From Tubiluchus corallicola (taxonomy: Eukaryota; Priapulida; Priapulimorpha; Priapulimorphida; Tubiluchidae): a stretch of 64,000 nt of DNA. The notes under the pieces are model-generated. The model worked only from the letters and a program-made list of their open reading frames with translations. It made no database searches and had not been told where the DNA came from. Location of the stretch: positions 237,501 to 301,500 of the forward strand of contig JAQGDQ010000274.1 of the NCBI GenBank assembly GCA_030141605.1, in the 5' to 3' direction. The position numbers and the translations under genes were made by a program. Below are positions 1 through 11,471 of the stretch, piece after piece. How positions within the stretch are numbered: position 1 is the stretch's first letter; each line of letters opens with the position of its first letter.

Positions 1-588
1 CTTTGTAAAAAAACTTCTTTCATTGGGCACCAGCAAAGTATTTTTACGTGTTTCAATAACTTCTAGCTATCAAAAAAGAGATTTATTAGATTTAGATTTA
101 TTTATTCATCTATTTAGCACTTTCAAAAATAAATGTTATAAAATTACAAATTAACAAAGCATTGCAGTGCTATGAGCACAACAGAAGAAATTAACTTATG
201 AGCTACGCTCAACATGGATAAGCCTAAACTAATTATATTAACAACAACTAAAAAATATGTTAAATGAAGCGAAGAAAACAGATGCGAGAAAATGATAATG
301 ACGATGTTAATGATGTTAATGATAATGATGACAACGATGGTGATATTAATGCTGATGGTGATGCAATGATAATGAATTGATGCTAATGGTGATAACGTTA
401 GACATCTTAGACAAAGAGAAAAACGATATTAAAGTGTGCATTTATAGAGGTCTGCACTCTTTACTAGGTGTTTTTTTCAAAAACTTCCCTCTTTTATACT
501 TTATTCCAGAGAACAGCTCCTGGTGTAGGTATGTTGTTCATGTTACCGGATTGTAGAATACGGAATGGTGTAAAAAACGTGTTGTTTA
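1..588. other. AT-rich repeat-like DNA, no gene
   Basis: No coding exon is recognisable. Positions about 285-375 are low-complexity ATG/GAT-rich DNA. On the minus strand, positions 85-150 end in short TAAATC-type repeats behind a T/A-rich stretch, as in the 3' ends of some LINEs, and a short minus reading frame near 480-570 has a LINE-like tail flavour (GAVLWNK). This is a weak inference. Confidence 0.35.
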
Positions 589-748
589 TTAACGCAGACG
601 ATCGTTTTGACAACAATTTTTAACTACTTTGTTTTGTGGTTTTCTAACTATAAATGTTTTTAAGTGCCTGTAATAAAAATTAAATTTAAAAGTGTTTGTA
701 GCAAGGCAGTTTACGCTGTGCTTCTGACGTTTTAACCCTAAGATTAGC

Positions 749-2201
749 ATTGTCATTATTGTATAATGGTGTTCCAGAATATTGTAATCTTGTTTTTTCA
801 TAGTCTGTTTTTGATTTTGTTAATAAGTACCTCCTTCCGATTGACTAGTGTTATGTTGTGTAATTTTCCTATTAAACCTTTGTTTCAAGGATGGCATACA
901 GGATTTTTAAAGCAAAAGTGATACTGTCACGTGACAGAGTTATTATTGTGAGTTTTTTTAACGCCAGCCATTAATTAGTGTAGTTTATTTGTGGAGACGA
1001 CCGTTTCGACAACTACTGGCATTTTCAATGCTGTAAATCAAGCCAAAACTAGCTAGTTAGTACAAATACCGTGAATTACTGAGTCTCTTTCTTGTTTGGA
1101 GAGTTTTTATGTTTCTCACATTGTCTTCCCTCTTGTGGTTGTGGAAAATTGTGTAAAAACGTGTATTATTCTTCCCACACTTATTACAATGCTTTCTTAT
1201 CCCAATATGTAGACTTTGCTTGTTGTCAAATTAATCGTTTGCTGTCTGTCGTGAACTTTTCCCGAATTTGATATGTAAGGTACAATTTTTCTGTGTTTTT
1301 ACAGTTTTCTTTGCACAAGAACTTCTCTCTAAGTTATTTTAACTGCATTCCGACTGTTTGAAAAAGCAAGATTACAATATTCTGGAACACTATTGTACAA
1401 TAATGACCATGCTAATCTTAGGTTTAAATCATCAGAAGCACAGTTTAAAACTGCCTCGCTACAAAGACTTTTAAATTAGTCAAAATTATTTTTAAAATAA
1501 ATCAAGAAAAGACAAATGATTAGTACAATTATAACGTTACTAATCAAGGCATAAAATAAATTATATCATTATTATACAATCACAAGAGAGAAATTCAAAT
1601 AGTCAGGATAAAATTAAAAATAACTTAGAAAGAGGAGGTTCTCGTGTGAAGAAAACTGTAAAAAAATCGTAAAAACTGTATCTTATATATCAGATTCAGG
1701 CCACGATCACAACAAGCAGCAAACAAGCAAAGTCTACGTACTGGGAAAACAAACCATTATAAAAAGTGTTGGAAGAATAATACACGTTTTTACACAATTT
1801 TCCACAACCACAAGAGGGAAGACAATGTGAGAAACCTAAAAACTCTCCAAACAAGAAAGAGACTCAGTAATTCACAGTAATTGTACTAACTAGTTAGTTT
1901 GGGCTTGATTTACAGCATTGAAAATGACAGTAGTTGTCGAAACGGTCGTCTCCACAAATAAACTACACTAATTAATGGCTGGCGTTAAAAAACTCACAAT
2001 AATATCTCTGTCACGTGACAGTATCACGTTTGCCGTAAAAATCCTGCATGACATCCTTGAAACAAAGGATTAATAGGAAAATTACACAACATAACAAGGG
2101 ACAGTTGGAAGGAGGTCAACTTTTATTATAACAAAACCAAGAACAGACTTTGAAAAAACAAGATTACAATATTCTCGAACACTATTGTACATTAATGACA
2201 A
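749..2201. repeat. 1.45-kb near-palindrome with ~600-bp arms
   Basis: The left arm (about 749-1350) and right arm (about 1605-2201) are imperfect reverse complements over their whole length; for example AAGTACCTCCTTCC near 826 faces GGAAGGAGGT near 2110, and GGAGACGACCGTTTCGAC near 992 faces GTCGAAACGGTCGTCTCC near 1937. The 255-bp spacer holds a third copy (1363-1500) of the outermost 140 bp, in right-arm orientation. The right arm runs into a TATTC pentanucleotide array. Each arm carries a GTCGAAACG-type motif of the kind seen at ends of some retroelements. I take it as two inverted copies of one dispersed element; the class is unknown. Confidence 0.7.
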
Positions 2202-2300
2202 TTCTATTCTATTCTATTTGTACTGTATTCCATTCTATTTCATTCTACTCTATTCTATCCTATCCTGTCTTATCCTACCCTACCCTATTCTATCCTATCT
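2202..2300. repeat. TATTC/TATCC pentanucleotide array
   Basis: A degenerate five-base repeat (TATTC, CATTC, TATCC) that begins exactly where the right arm of the upstream palindrome stops losing homology. It is related in sequence to the larger array at 3416-3605, so it may have grown from the tail of the mobile element. Confidence 0.8.
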
Positions 2301-3320
2301 GTTATGAACAGTTTACTATAGATGATTGTTTAGCTAGTATTATGAATAGGTACTGTAAGTACTGCGGGATGGGAAAGCCACACACCTGTTCTTCAACAAG
2401 TGTATAAGTTTGAAACCAGGTTGCCGTCCTAGTTTTATTTGGACGGCTTCAGTCGGCACTTTTTTTAGCTATGAAGTAAAGACGCTTTCTCTGTACGTGT
2501 TACCTGCTGACTATGTAATTTGCTGCAATTTGGCATTTAGCATTTTTATAACTGTTATTAAAGTTAAAGGACAGTAACGTTTTCGAGCAGTCCAGATATG
2601 TTGTGATACATTTGTGTGACGTCACCAATGATCATGTGGTATGCCAAGGTATTAATGGACAGTGAACCATCTCAGTGTGGACAGGTTTTTTTGGGTGCAG
2701 CTCCCGGGGAAAGGTAATTAGTAAGTACCTTGTGTATTAGAATATTGATTTGTTTATCTTTAGTTGGGTTTTGCCTCGTATTTATTTTTCTTCCACGTCT
2801 GGTAAATAACATTATGTCTAAGAAGTTTTGGAACAATTTGAAGGTTTGTTGTTTAAAGTATAACGTGATTTAGGTATGCTTTATTGAAAAACAGCTACGC
2901 TCTAGTGATTAAGTATAATCTTGTTGTCTGAGAGACTGCCTTTGAAAGTACTTTTAATTTTAAACCAAAAGGGAGTGCAGCACTCTGAATGATTTTGAAA
3001 ATTATCTTTTGATCATCACAAATTTGTTTATTAAATTTTGATCGTTTTTATACACTAAAATATGTATCTTGGAGTACATCTTATGTGAACGTTTAACAGC
3101 AACTCAAGACCGACACTTAAGATCCCACTCGTGATTCGAACCCACATCTTTTATCTCAAGGTACGCCCCGTAGAGGTACCTATGAGAAACTGACTCAGTT
3201 TCTAAGCTACTAACATCTGTGTACTATTACCTCGGCTAGGAGTACTAGTTTGGGAATTGTTGAAGTAAATCCGGTTTAAGTAAAGAACAGAAAACCAACA
3301 AGTAAAGCCCGGCGTCCCAA
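2301..3320. other. No recognisable gene
   Basis: I see no exon, RNA gene or transposon domain here. A tRNA-like B-box (GGGTTCGAATC on the minus strand, near 3135-3150) lies in an otherwise unstructured stretch at 3110-3240 and could be the remains of a tRNA-derived SINE. The AT content is similar to the surroundings. Confidence 0.4.
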
Positions 3321-3322
3321 CT

Positions 3323-3605
3323 ATCCTATCCTGTCCTGTCCTGTCCTGTCCTGTCCTGTCCTGTCCTGTCCTGTCCTGTCCTGTCCTGTCCTGTCATGTC
3401 ATGTCTTGTCCTGTCCTATCCCATCCGATCCCATTCTATTCCATTCTATCCGATTCTCTTCCATTCTATCCCATTCCATTCCATTCCATACCATACAATT
3501 CTATTCTATTCTATTCTATTCTATTCTATTCTATTCTATTCTATTCTATTCTATTCCATTCCATTCCATTCCATTCCATTCCATTCCATTCCATTCTATT
3601 CTATT
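3323..3605. repeat. CCTGT then CATTC/TATTC pentanucleotide satellite
   Basis: Positions 3323-3415 are a nearly pure CCTGT array, which shifts through CCATC/CGATC variants into a CATTC/TATTC array to 3605. Because five is not a multiple of three and the units lack stops, several plus-strand frames stay open (serine, isoleucine, proline, phenylalanine-rich). These frames are artefacts of the repeat. A second CCTGT array is at 59330-59790. Confidence 0.95.
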
Positions 3606-4750
3606 CTTTGATCAATGGTGCCACTAAAAAATGGCACTCTATCGATCAGTTTGCAAACGTTGCAGTAATGTTCCTTGATTATGCTTTAGCAGCAGGCATA
3701 ATTAATAAACAGTGCATTTACATAATCGCCATTATAAATGTGAGCCAGACAAGGAAATAAAGGAGGATGGCCGAGTGACGCTATTAAGTTAAATAATTTA
3801 TGTTGAATTAATGCCCTGAACGTATAGGCTGGTATTGTGTGGATGAGAGAAATACATCAAAGCGAAAATGATTAATCCTGCAATTTTATCATTAAGAGTT
3901 TGAAGAAATCTAATCTGCCTGCTTCATTACAGAAAAGAAACAGATGAATCGTCACTAGAAATATAAATGGTATCTGTCGGTGCTTTGTATGCAGGGGGGT
4001 ATTAACCAATAAGCTAATTAGGTTATAACCTAGGGCGCCAGAGATTGAGAAGCCTCTCATTTAAAAAAAATCTAATTCTCCTCGGAAAATGCGTATACTT
4101 TCGTATTCATGTAAATGGCGCATTTTATAGCACACCACAGGCAGCTACCTAGCGCAGCTTTTATATAAGTGCCACATAACGAACAGGTGCAAGGTATTAC
4201 ACAACGAGCAGTTGTGCAGCCTGCTTGAATATAAGCGCTATGCTAACACATGTAATTAATAATGACCACGTAGAAACTAAGTTAATAGTGTTTCTAATAC
4301 ACCACAAGTAATTGCTTAATCAGCTATTACATGTAACCGTAAATTTAAAATACAGGTGGGTAGGAGAGAACTATCATCATAGTAAAGTCTTGATACACCC
4401 CAGTTTGTATGTAAACACACACAAAGGCTTGAGGGTTACTGAGGAATTACATATCTATATGAAGTCTAAGTGTATTAATTTACATATCTATATGAGTAAG
4501 TCTATTAATTTCGTATTTATTGGTGTCAAAAATACTTACAATACCAAGAAAACAAGACATACAATGTTAATTTTGAAATATAGTAACACTGCAGACAAAC
4601 AAAACAATTACTGATAAATAAAATCGTTCCTGTTAGTTATTTTAGTTATCTAAACGAAAAGTTTAACGATTAGTATTTAAAATAGATTGTCATTCATCAC
4701 GCCTCATTTTCAATGATATGATCATTACATAATATATTGTTCATCATGTC
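3606..4750. other. No recognisable gene
   Basis: AT-rich sequence with scattered short open frames of no recognisable family. I see no splice-flanked exon and no clear transposon end. Confidence 0.4.
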
Positions 4751-5000
4751 TTAAAATGCTTTTTTAACATAATCAATAAATGTCTTAATTATTTCTAAAT
4801 CATTACTTCCAATCAAAAACAAAAATTTATCAGCATCGCTCACAAGGAAAAATTCTGGTTTAATTACATTGATGTAATTATATAATTTTCCTCTGAGTTC
4901 ATTGTAATATGGACATTTTATAACAAAGTGTAATTCGTCTTCTGTTTCATTTCTTAAACAGTACGAGCATATACGATTCTCAGTTGGGATTCTTCATAAT
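4751..5000 (-). pseudogene. LINE reverse transcriptase C-terminal tail (fragment)
   Basis: Read on the minus strand this stretch encodes the cysteine-rich tail found after the RT domain of many non-LTR retrotransposons: a C-x2-C pair (CSYC), then the acidic NETEDELHF segment, the KCPYYNELR motif, and about 50 more residues to a TAA at 4751-4753. Nothing upstream of the tail remains in frame. Such 5'-truncated copies are usual for LINEs. Assignment to non-LTR elements is firm; the clade is not resolved. Confidence 0.75.
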
Positions 5001-5245
5001 TTTTTTTATATAAAAGAGTCATGCAAAGAAATTCATAGATCTGTGGGTAGCTAAGGCTAAGTGTCATGAACGAGGGGATCCCGTAGGGCGGGGTAATCGA
5101 TCCCCCAGGATACGTTTACAAAAATTATAATTGGATTTGTCATGGTCGAAGCGTTTAAAAATAATTGGATTCAAATTTTGCCACTCTAACATTTCTGTTT
5201 AAAGCTCTAGAGTAAAGAAGAAATTATACAGAAAATAAGAAAATA

Positions 5246-5412
5246 ATGATGTTTTGTATCTATGGCTGCAATCGTCAGAAGGAAGACAATGAACAATGTG
5301 ACTGTGGACTGTCTTTTCAGAGACCAGATCGTTTATTATTCTGTTGTCCATTGGTCAACGAAAGGAAAGAGAAGCATTTTATGTTGGAGCTTGCTGATCA
5401 CTCAACAGATGT
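5246..5412 (+). pseudogene. LINE-like C-terminal fragment, left half, split by the BEL insertion
   Basis: An open frame with a CDCG motif and a CCPLVNER motif like the Cys-rich tails of non-LTR RTs. It is cut at the left copy of the GATGT target duplication. The frame resumes without a shift after the right copy, so the BEL element landed inside one continuous reading frame. The host copy has no full RT domain nearby and was probably already a truncated relic. Confidence 0.55.
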
Positions 5413-5840
5413 TGTTGTGAACAGAAAGCCTTCACTATTTGATTCATGCTCCAAAGTCGTTTATTCTAAACAGAATAATAAAAAGAACATTAACAAGTAA
5501 GAAAATGAATAAAATGATAAACTGAAGCTCAGTAATTACAAAGAAGTCAACTTATTGGCAAAGTACTTTCTCAAACTTGAGAGATTGAATTCACAACTTA
5601 ATTAAATTACTTAAAATGATGTAACTCACATCGTTGGCTCTTCGTCAAGATTTAAAATTTCTCAAGGTACAAAATTCGGTTATGACTAAACGATGTTATT
5701 AAATGTAACACAATAACGACAAAAACATTGCTGTGATCAAAAAACACGACCACCATTGTTCCCCTCCTGTCCTTTCCTCCTCACTCGTAGAGGGCAGCAC
5801 CTTCCAATACATAGGTGTCGTTATGCATATTGCCGTTACA
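5413..5840 (-). repeat. BEL/Pao 3' LTR
   Basis: This is the left copy of the 428-bp LTR. On the element's strand it begins TGTAACGGC and ends in CACAACA, so the ends are TG...CA. It differs from the other LTR by one base that I can see (TTAAAATGAT here, TTAAATTGAT there). Confidence 0.95.
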
Positions 5841-5850
5841 CTCCCCCTCT
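5841..5850 (-). other. Polypurine tract of the BEL/Pao element
   Basis: On the element's strand the sequence immediately before the 3' LTR is AGAGGGGGAG, a standard polypurine tract for priming plus-strand DNA synthesis in LTR retrotransposons. It touches the LTR boundary exactly, which supports the boundary call. Confidence 0.85.
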
Positions 5851-5897
5851 AAAATGCGAACTCACAAAGCATTTTACCAAAAATTTCCAGTAAGCAG

Positions 5898-8800
5898 TTA
5901 GTCGGCACCCTCTAGAAGACAGAGCTTGTGAATGGGGCGCTCTAAAAATCCAGCTTTCACTTTAAGTGTAGCACTTCTCACTAACCCATCTTCGCCTACA
6001 TGAACTTGCTCTACCTTGCCCAGTGGCCACAGATTTCTGGGTGTGGTCTCCTTCACAAGCACCACATCATTGACTTTGAGATTTCTTTTTGGCACAGTCC
6101 ACTTGTTCCGTTGCTGTAAGGATGACAAGTACTCTCTGGTCCATCTGCTCCAAAAGACATTCACTAAGTGTTGAATGTGTCGCCACTTGCGTCTGTAACG
6201 ATCAGACTCAGAAAACACTCCTTGTGGCAGTGAGGCAGCATTGTGAGCTAAAAGCAGATGATTTGGTGTCAATGGTTCTGCATCCTTTGGATCATCTGAA
6301 ATCGGCGTTAACGGCCTTCCATTAATTATTGCCTCCGTTAAACAGAATACAGTGGATAATCCTTCATCATCAAGGGTCTGTCCATCTAAAAGGTGGACCA
6401 ATATCCTTCTGACTGATCTTATCATCCTTTCCCAACAACCTCCCATGTGTGAAGCAGCTGGTGGATTGTACTCCCACTCTATGTTACGTTGATGTAGCTG
6501 ACTAGTGATGTTCTGATGGTTCCAGCCTAACATAGCTTTTTGAAGCTCCCTGTCTGCTCCAACTATGTTTGTCCCATGGTCCGACCTGATCACATTTGGC
6601 TGTCCCCTCCTGCTAATAAATCGGAAGAGGGCATTAACAAAGCTATCAGTGGTCATGTCAAAAAGAACTTCTAGATAAATAGATCGCACTGCCATGCACG
6701 TAAATAAACATCCATATCTCTTAGCAGATGTGCGCCCTCTCTTTACCCAAAAGGGCCCAAAACAATCTACCCCCACTGAGGAGAATACTGAATCTCTTGA
6801 AACCCTATCGCTGGGTAAGTCAGCCATCTTTTGGCCCAGCGTGGGTGCATACAAATGTCTGCACCTGCGACAGTCCTTTATAACCTTTCTTGCGATAGTT
6901 CTCAGTCCAATGATCCAAAACTTGCCTCTGACTACAGACATAGTGTAATTGCATCCAGCATGGCAGTTTTCCTCATGGTAGTGTCGGACAACTAGGCGAG
7001 AAAAAACATGGTCTTTTGGCAGTATTATTGGGTGCTTAGCTTGTTTAGCTAAAGGAGCTTTGGCTAGTCTGCCTCCAACTACCAATATGCCTTTATCTGA
7101 TTTCTGAGGGTCCAATTGATACAAATGACTGGTTTTGAGTACATTCTGTCCCGTGAGCTCTTCTTTGAAGTGTATGTACTGCACATGTCTAATGATTTCT
7201 TCCTCAGCCTCCATTAGTTCCTTCAAAGAAAGGGCAGCGTGCTTTGACATAGTACGGACCCTCTTAAGTACTTTGTCTCTCAACAATCGTTTCAGACGTA
7301 GGAGATAAGCTACACATCTTTTTAGCCGATGCAGATTTGAATAATGCTCACACAACATGTCGATGACATTATCATCCTTTTCTACTGCTTTAGACGTGTA
7401 GACCACCATAGGACTTTTCTTAATTTCAGAATCATCTGAGACATCTTTGCCTTTGATACTATCACCGATCTTTGGCCATTGCTCTCGCTTGCCTTTCAGA
7501 AATGTGGGGCCATTTATCCACCTGCTTTCCTTCACCAGATCTAATGCTGCAATTCCCATTGTTGCATCATCTGCTGGATTGTCTGCTCCTGGTAGGTGAT
7601 GCCATTGTTGTGGTGAAGTTAGTTCCTGAATGACAGCCAAACGATTGGCAACAAAGGTTTTATACCTTGCAACTTCATTATTCAAGTAGCCTAATACTAT
7701 TGAGCTGTCCGTCCAGAATATGGATTCATCAATGTGCATGTTAAATTCCTGTCGTAACATGTGATCTACTCTAGCTGATAGCATGGCTGCAGAAAGCTCC
7801 AGTCTGGGAATTGTCATACCCCTCATAGGTGCCAAGCGTGATTTGTCCAAGATGAAGGAGACATGTACTTTTCCATCGTTGTTCTCGAATCGCACGTAGG
7901 ACACTGTTCCAAAGGCAACTTCTGATGCATCACTAAAATGATGCAATTGAGTGTTATTTACGGTCCCAAAATGCTCTGGTTTCAAGCAACGAGCTACCTT
8001 CATGTTTTCCAGTGTCATAAGCTCTTCTTGCCAAACTTTCCATTTTCTGGCAGTGTGCTCTTCCAGGGGTTCATCCCATGCCTTTCTTAGGCGGGTTTCT
8101 TCCTGGAACATAAGCTTGGCACGTAGAACAAAAGGAGAAATTATGCCTGCAGGATCATAAACTGATGACACCACACTTAGTAGGCCACGGCGAGTCAATG
8201 GTTTTTGTCTTTGGTTTACATGGATTTTGAACTGATCAATTTCCATGTCCCAGAAAATTCCTAAGGCCCTTTCTACTGGCAAAGTATGTGCTTCTAGATC
8301 CAGATTCTTAACACCTTTGCCCCGCTCCTCTTCTGGGATGGACTCAAGGACACTTCTACTGTTGCTGCACCACTTAGTTAAACGAAAGCCACCTCGAGCC
8401 AATAGATCAGTCAGTTTTTGACGCATGTGCTTGGCTTTCTCTTCATTTACAGTTGAGGTTAGGCAATCGTCAACATAGAAGTCTTTCAGCAGTGTCTGAA
8501 TTATGTTTTCATCATACAAATGTCGGTTATGCTTTGCAATGCTTTGGAGTGCAAAGGCTGCAACATTTGGACACCATATTCCACCGAATGTGTGAACAGT
8601 CATTCTGTAGACCTTTTGTTCCGTGTTTAAACAACCATTTTCCCACCATAAAAATCTAAGGACATCGCGATCCTCTGCAGGCACCTTCACTTGGTGAAAC
8701 ATGCATTCAATATCAGCCATCAAAGCTATTTGGTTTTCTCTAAATCTAAGCAAAACACCGATCAGTTTATTTGTTAAAACAGGACCCTGCATAACGTTCC

Positions 8801-11471
8801 TATTTAGAGTAGTACCTGCGAATTGAACTGCACAATTAAAGACGATTCTCGTTTTATCTGGTTTGTTTGTATTTCTGACTGCAAAATGGGGCAAATACCA
8901 TATCTTTCCAGGTCTTCCATTAACACCTTTGGCATTTATTTCCTCAGCATAACCCTTATTCAGCATATTTGAGATTTCTGCAGTATACTTCTCTAGCAAT
9001 GCATTGTCCCTTTGTAACTTGTTCTTGAGCCCCTGCAGCATAGACTGTACCACAGGTAAATTGTTTGGAAGCTCAGGATTCTCACTTCGGAATGGTATGG
9101 GCAATTGATAGTGATTATCCTCAGTTAGGGTTACTGAATCCTCCCACAATTTGATCACCTTGACATCTTCTTTGGAATAATGATTTTCGTCTTCACACAT
9201 TTCCATCTGCCAAAACTGGGCGACAATGCTGTCAAGATCTGCAGTGGCTTGGACATAGTTACTGATGATTGCTTTGCTGCTTGTGTACCCTATTGGCCCA
9301 TTAAGAGCCCACCCTAGTATAGTCCTGGATGCCCAAGGAGCTCCTCGTGGCCCTGTTCTGACCTCTAATGGAATCATCGCGATAGGCACATCCTGACCAA
9401 TCAAAAGCCCCACTTCAGGTTCTCCAAAACCGCCAGAGGTCAATGGTATGTCCTGCAAGTGTGGCCATTTTTTTAGGTCTTTCAATTCTGGCAGAGTTTC
9501 TCCCTTTAATCTTAGCGAAGGTCTGGTGTACACTTCAGGAAGCGTTATGCATTCATCTTTTTCCATGCTCATCACTTGCAAACTCACCACCTTGGCTGTA
9601 AATTCGCTATTTTCCCTTTCCAAAGTAGTCAGTGATAAGGCAACATCCTTTCCATCTACGCCCAATTTAGCGGCTAGCTCCTCAGTGCAAAATGTATTTG
9701 TGCTACCTGAATCCAAGAAAGCCAGAGTCTCGAGTGGCATTCTTTGTTTTTGAGATTGTACAAGAACCTTTACAACGGGTAAAATAATCCTTTTGCGCAC
9801 TGTATATCTTTCAACATAACCATTTTGGACAGAACACTTGCTGCTAGCTTCTCTCATATCGCTATCTTCATCATCCTGCCTGCCTTGCTTAAATTTACTC
9901 AGGTGTAAGAAAGTGGAATGGCTTCTTTGACAGACATTGCATCTTTTGCTCATACGACACTCATAGCTGCTATGATTGGGCTTTAAACATTTAAAGCAAA
10001 GTCTCTTCTCTCTGGCTAGCTCCAGTCTTTCTTCAGGCTTCATGGCATTAAAGTCTGCACATTCAGTTATAAAGTGTTCACCAGTGCAAATGCTACACGT
10101 AGATCTCTTCGATTCGCCTGCTATTTTAGATAAAAAACTTGTTTGGTAACTTGCTTTAGCATCCTTTCTTGTTGTGAGTTTCTGGGTTTCCTTTCTTTCT
10201 CGGTCGATATATCCTAAATTCCCAAAAACTGGATCATTTGCCTCTAAAGCTGCTGTTTCCACAAAATGAACTACATCATCAATCGTTGGACTCCTTTCTT
10301 GGCTCATTCTAATTTTATATGCCTCTGTCTTCCACCTTGTTTGGAGATAAATTGGGAGTTTCTCAAGTATACACAAAAGATTTGTTTGGTTATTTATTTC
10401 TTCTCTTTTGTTAATACTGGCCAGTATTCCTTGAGCCATTCTCAAGTCATCTGCAAAATGCATTAATTCTTCTCGGCCCTTAACAGCCTTCGTTTCTCTA
10501 ATCTGTGTTAGCCAAGATTCAACTATGTTGTAAGAATTCCCAAACCGCTCATAAAGCATCTTCTTCGCCTTTGCGTAGGCCTCATTAGGAGGCATGAGCA
10601 AGCAGCTTTCCACCACCTTTCTTGCTCTTCCTGTACAATAATGTAGTAAGCGCAGAAGATTGGCATGACTATCTACAGAAACTCTCTCTACTGCATGTTC
10701 AAAAGTCTTCATAAACAGATGAAACTTTAATGGGTCTCCATCAAAATACATCATCTCCACCTTAGGCAAGCTTGCACTTTCAGAATTTATTTGCCGACTT
10801 ATTTCTCCTGTGTGTGTTTTGTTTCCTTCGCTGTGAGCATGACATACATCGTCACATCTATTGTCACAACCACAACATCGTGTTGAGATTGGTGCACTTC
10901 CTTGAGATGAATGATTTGGCTGTCTCACTGCTTCTTCACACATTTCAACCCACCGCTTTGTCTCATCCCTTTTATATGCAAGCAAAGATGGGAGTTCCTT
11001 CTTTTCTTCTTCTTCTACTTTCTCATCGACTTCAAACTTGGCGAGCACCCTTTCTTCAGCTTCCAGCATTTTAATTTCAGCTTGTTCTTCCAATTCGCTC
11101 ATTTTCATTTGATACAATCGCTGCTCCTTTTCTGCCTTTGCTCTTCTCTGATATTCACAAAGCTCAAGGTTTCTCATCTTTTCCATGATGGATGCCTTTG
11201 CTTGTAAAGCGGCTCTTTTTGCTGCTACCATGGCCCGTGCACTGGCAACACTGCTTACGCTTTTATAGCTGAGCCTTCCGCTACTCCCAGCAATAGAATG
11301 GTTGTCTTTACTATGTGACTGGTCGTGTTCATCCTGGATGGGTTTTAGACAAGAATTTATTTTTGCGTGCATTTCATTAACGTTTCCCATGACAAACTCA
11401 TCCCTCTCGCATGCTAGCAATCTCATGGGGGGTTCCATTACATTCCCTAACAGCTGCGTAACAATCTTCAA
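5898..11471 (-). CDS. BEL/Pao Gag-Pol polyprotein (1857 residues)
   Basis: One uninterrupted frame carries the usual BEL/Pao order. Residues about 75-160 form a charged coiled coil. Residues 237-400 match the DUF1759 Gag region, beginning near MMYFDGDPLKF. A zinc knuckle C-x2-C-x4-H-x4-C is at 492-505, with extra Cys/His pairs around it. The aspartic protease (DUF1758) has DSGS at 587-590. The reverse transcriptase has its catalytic YVDD at 999-1002. RNase H shows acidic residues near 1181 (SDAS), 1225 and 1255 (TDSS). Integrase has an HHCC finger (H1499, H1504, C1534, C1537) and the triad D1569, D1631 and E1681. A DUF5641-like tail ends the protein. All catalytic motifs look intact. The true Gag start may lie upstream in another frame (see 11401-11559). 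Confidence 0.95.
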   Translation of the reverse strand: MKIVTQLLGNVMEPPMRLLACERDEFVMGNVNEMHAKINSCLKPIQDEHDQSHSKDNHSIAGSSGRLSYKSVSSVASARAMVAAKRAALQAKASIMEKMRNLELCEYQRRAKAEKEQRLYQMKMSELEEQAEIKMLEAEERVLAKFEVDEKVEEEEKKELPSLLAYKRDETKRWVEMCEEAVRQPNHSSQGSAPISTRCCGCDNRCDDVCHAHSEGNKTHTGEISRQINSESASLPKVEMMYFDGDPLKFHLFMKTFEHAVERVSVDSHANLLRLLHYCTGRARKVVESCLLMPPNEAYAKAKKMLYERFGNSYNIVESWLTQIRETKAVKGREELMHFADDLRMAQGILASINKREEINNQTNLLCILEKLPIYLQTRWKTEAYKIRMSQERSPTIDDVVHFVETAALEANDPVFGNLGYIDRERKETQKLTTRKDAKASYQTSFLSKIAGESKRSTCSICTGEHFITECADFNAMKPEERLELAREKRLCFKCLKPNHSSYECRMSKRCNVCQRSHSTFLHLSKFKQGRQDDEDSDMREASSKCSVQNGYVERYTVRKRIILPVVKVLVQSQKQRMPLETLAFLDSGSTNTFCTEELAAKLGVDGKDVALSLTTLERENSEFTAKVVSLQVMSMEKDECITLPEVYTRPSLRLKGETLPELKDLKKWPHLQDIPLTSGGFGEPEVGLLIGQDVPIAMIPLEVRTGPRGAPWASRTILGWALNGPIGYTSSKAIISNYVQATADLDSIVAQFWQMEMCEDENHYSKEDVKVIKLWEDSVTLTEDNHYQLPIPFRSENPELPNNLPVVQSMLQGLKNKLQRDNALLEKYTAEISNMLNKGYAEEINAKGVNGRPGKIWYLPHFAVRNTNKPDKTRIVFNCAVQFAGTTLNRNVMQGPVLTNKLIGVLLRFRENQIALMADIECMFHQVKVPAEDRDVLRFLWWENGCLNTEQKVYRMTVHTFGGIWCPNVAAFALQSIAKHNRHLYDENIIQTLLKDFYVDDCLTSTVNEEKAKHMRQKLTDLLARGGFRLTKWCSNSRSVLESIPEEERGKGVKNLDLEAHTLPVERALGIFWDMEIDQFKIHVNQRQKPLTRRGLLSVVSSVYDPAGIISPFVLRAKLMFQEETRLRKAWDEPLEEHTARKWKVWQEELMTLENMKVARCLKPEHFGTVNNTQLHHFSDASEVAFGTVSYVRFENNDGKVHVSFILDKSRLAPMRGMTIPRLELSAAMLSARVDHMLRQEFNMHIDESIFWTDSSIVLGYLNNEVARYKTFVANRLAVIQELTSPQQWHHLPGADNPADDATMGIAALDLVKESRWINGPTFLKGKREQWPKIGDSIKGKDVSDDSEIKKSPMVVYTSKAVEKDDNVIDMLCEHYSNLHRLKRCVAYLLRLKRLLRDKVLKRVRTMSKHAALSLKELMEAEEEIIRHVQYIHFKEELTGQNVLKTSHLYQLDPQKSDKGILVVGGRLAKAPLAKQAKHPIILPKDHVFSRLVVRHYHEENCHAGCNYTMSVVRGKFWIIGLRTIARKVIKDCRRCRHLYAPTLGQKMADLPSDRVSRDSVFSSVGVDCFGPFWVKRGRTSAKRYGCLFTCMAVRSIYLEVLFDMTTDSFVNALFRFISRRGQPNVIRSDHGTNIVGADRELQKAMLGWNHQNITSQLHQRNIEWEYNPPAASHMGGCWERMIRSVRRILVHLLDGQTLDDEGLSTVFCLTEAIINGRPLTPISDDPKDAEPLTPNHLLLAHNAASLPQGVFSESDRYRRKWRHIQHLVNVFWSRWTREYLSSLQQRNKWTVPKRNLKVNDVVLVKETTPRNLWPLGKVEQVHVGEDGLVRSATLKVKAGFLERPIHKLCLLEGAD

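Noticed and set aside
3110-3240. tRNA gene suggested by a B-box on the minus strand
   Set aside because: No A-box at the right spacing and no cloverleaf; at best a SINE relic.
6089-11207. Plus-strand frames inside the BEL element
   Set aside because: Antisense shadows of the Gag-Pol frame with no recognisable domains.
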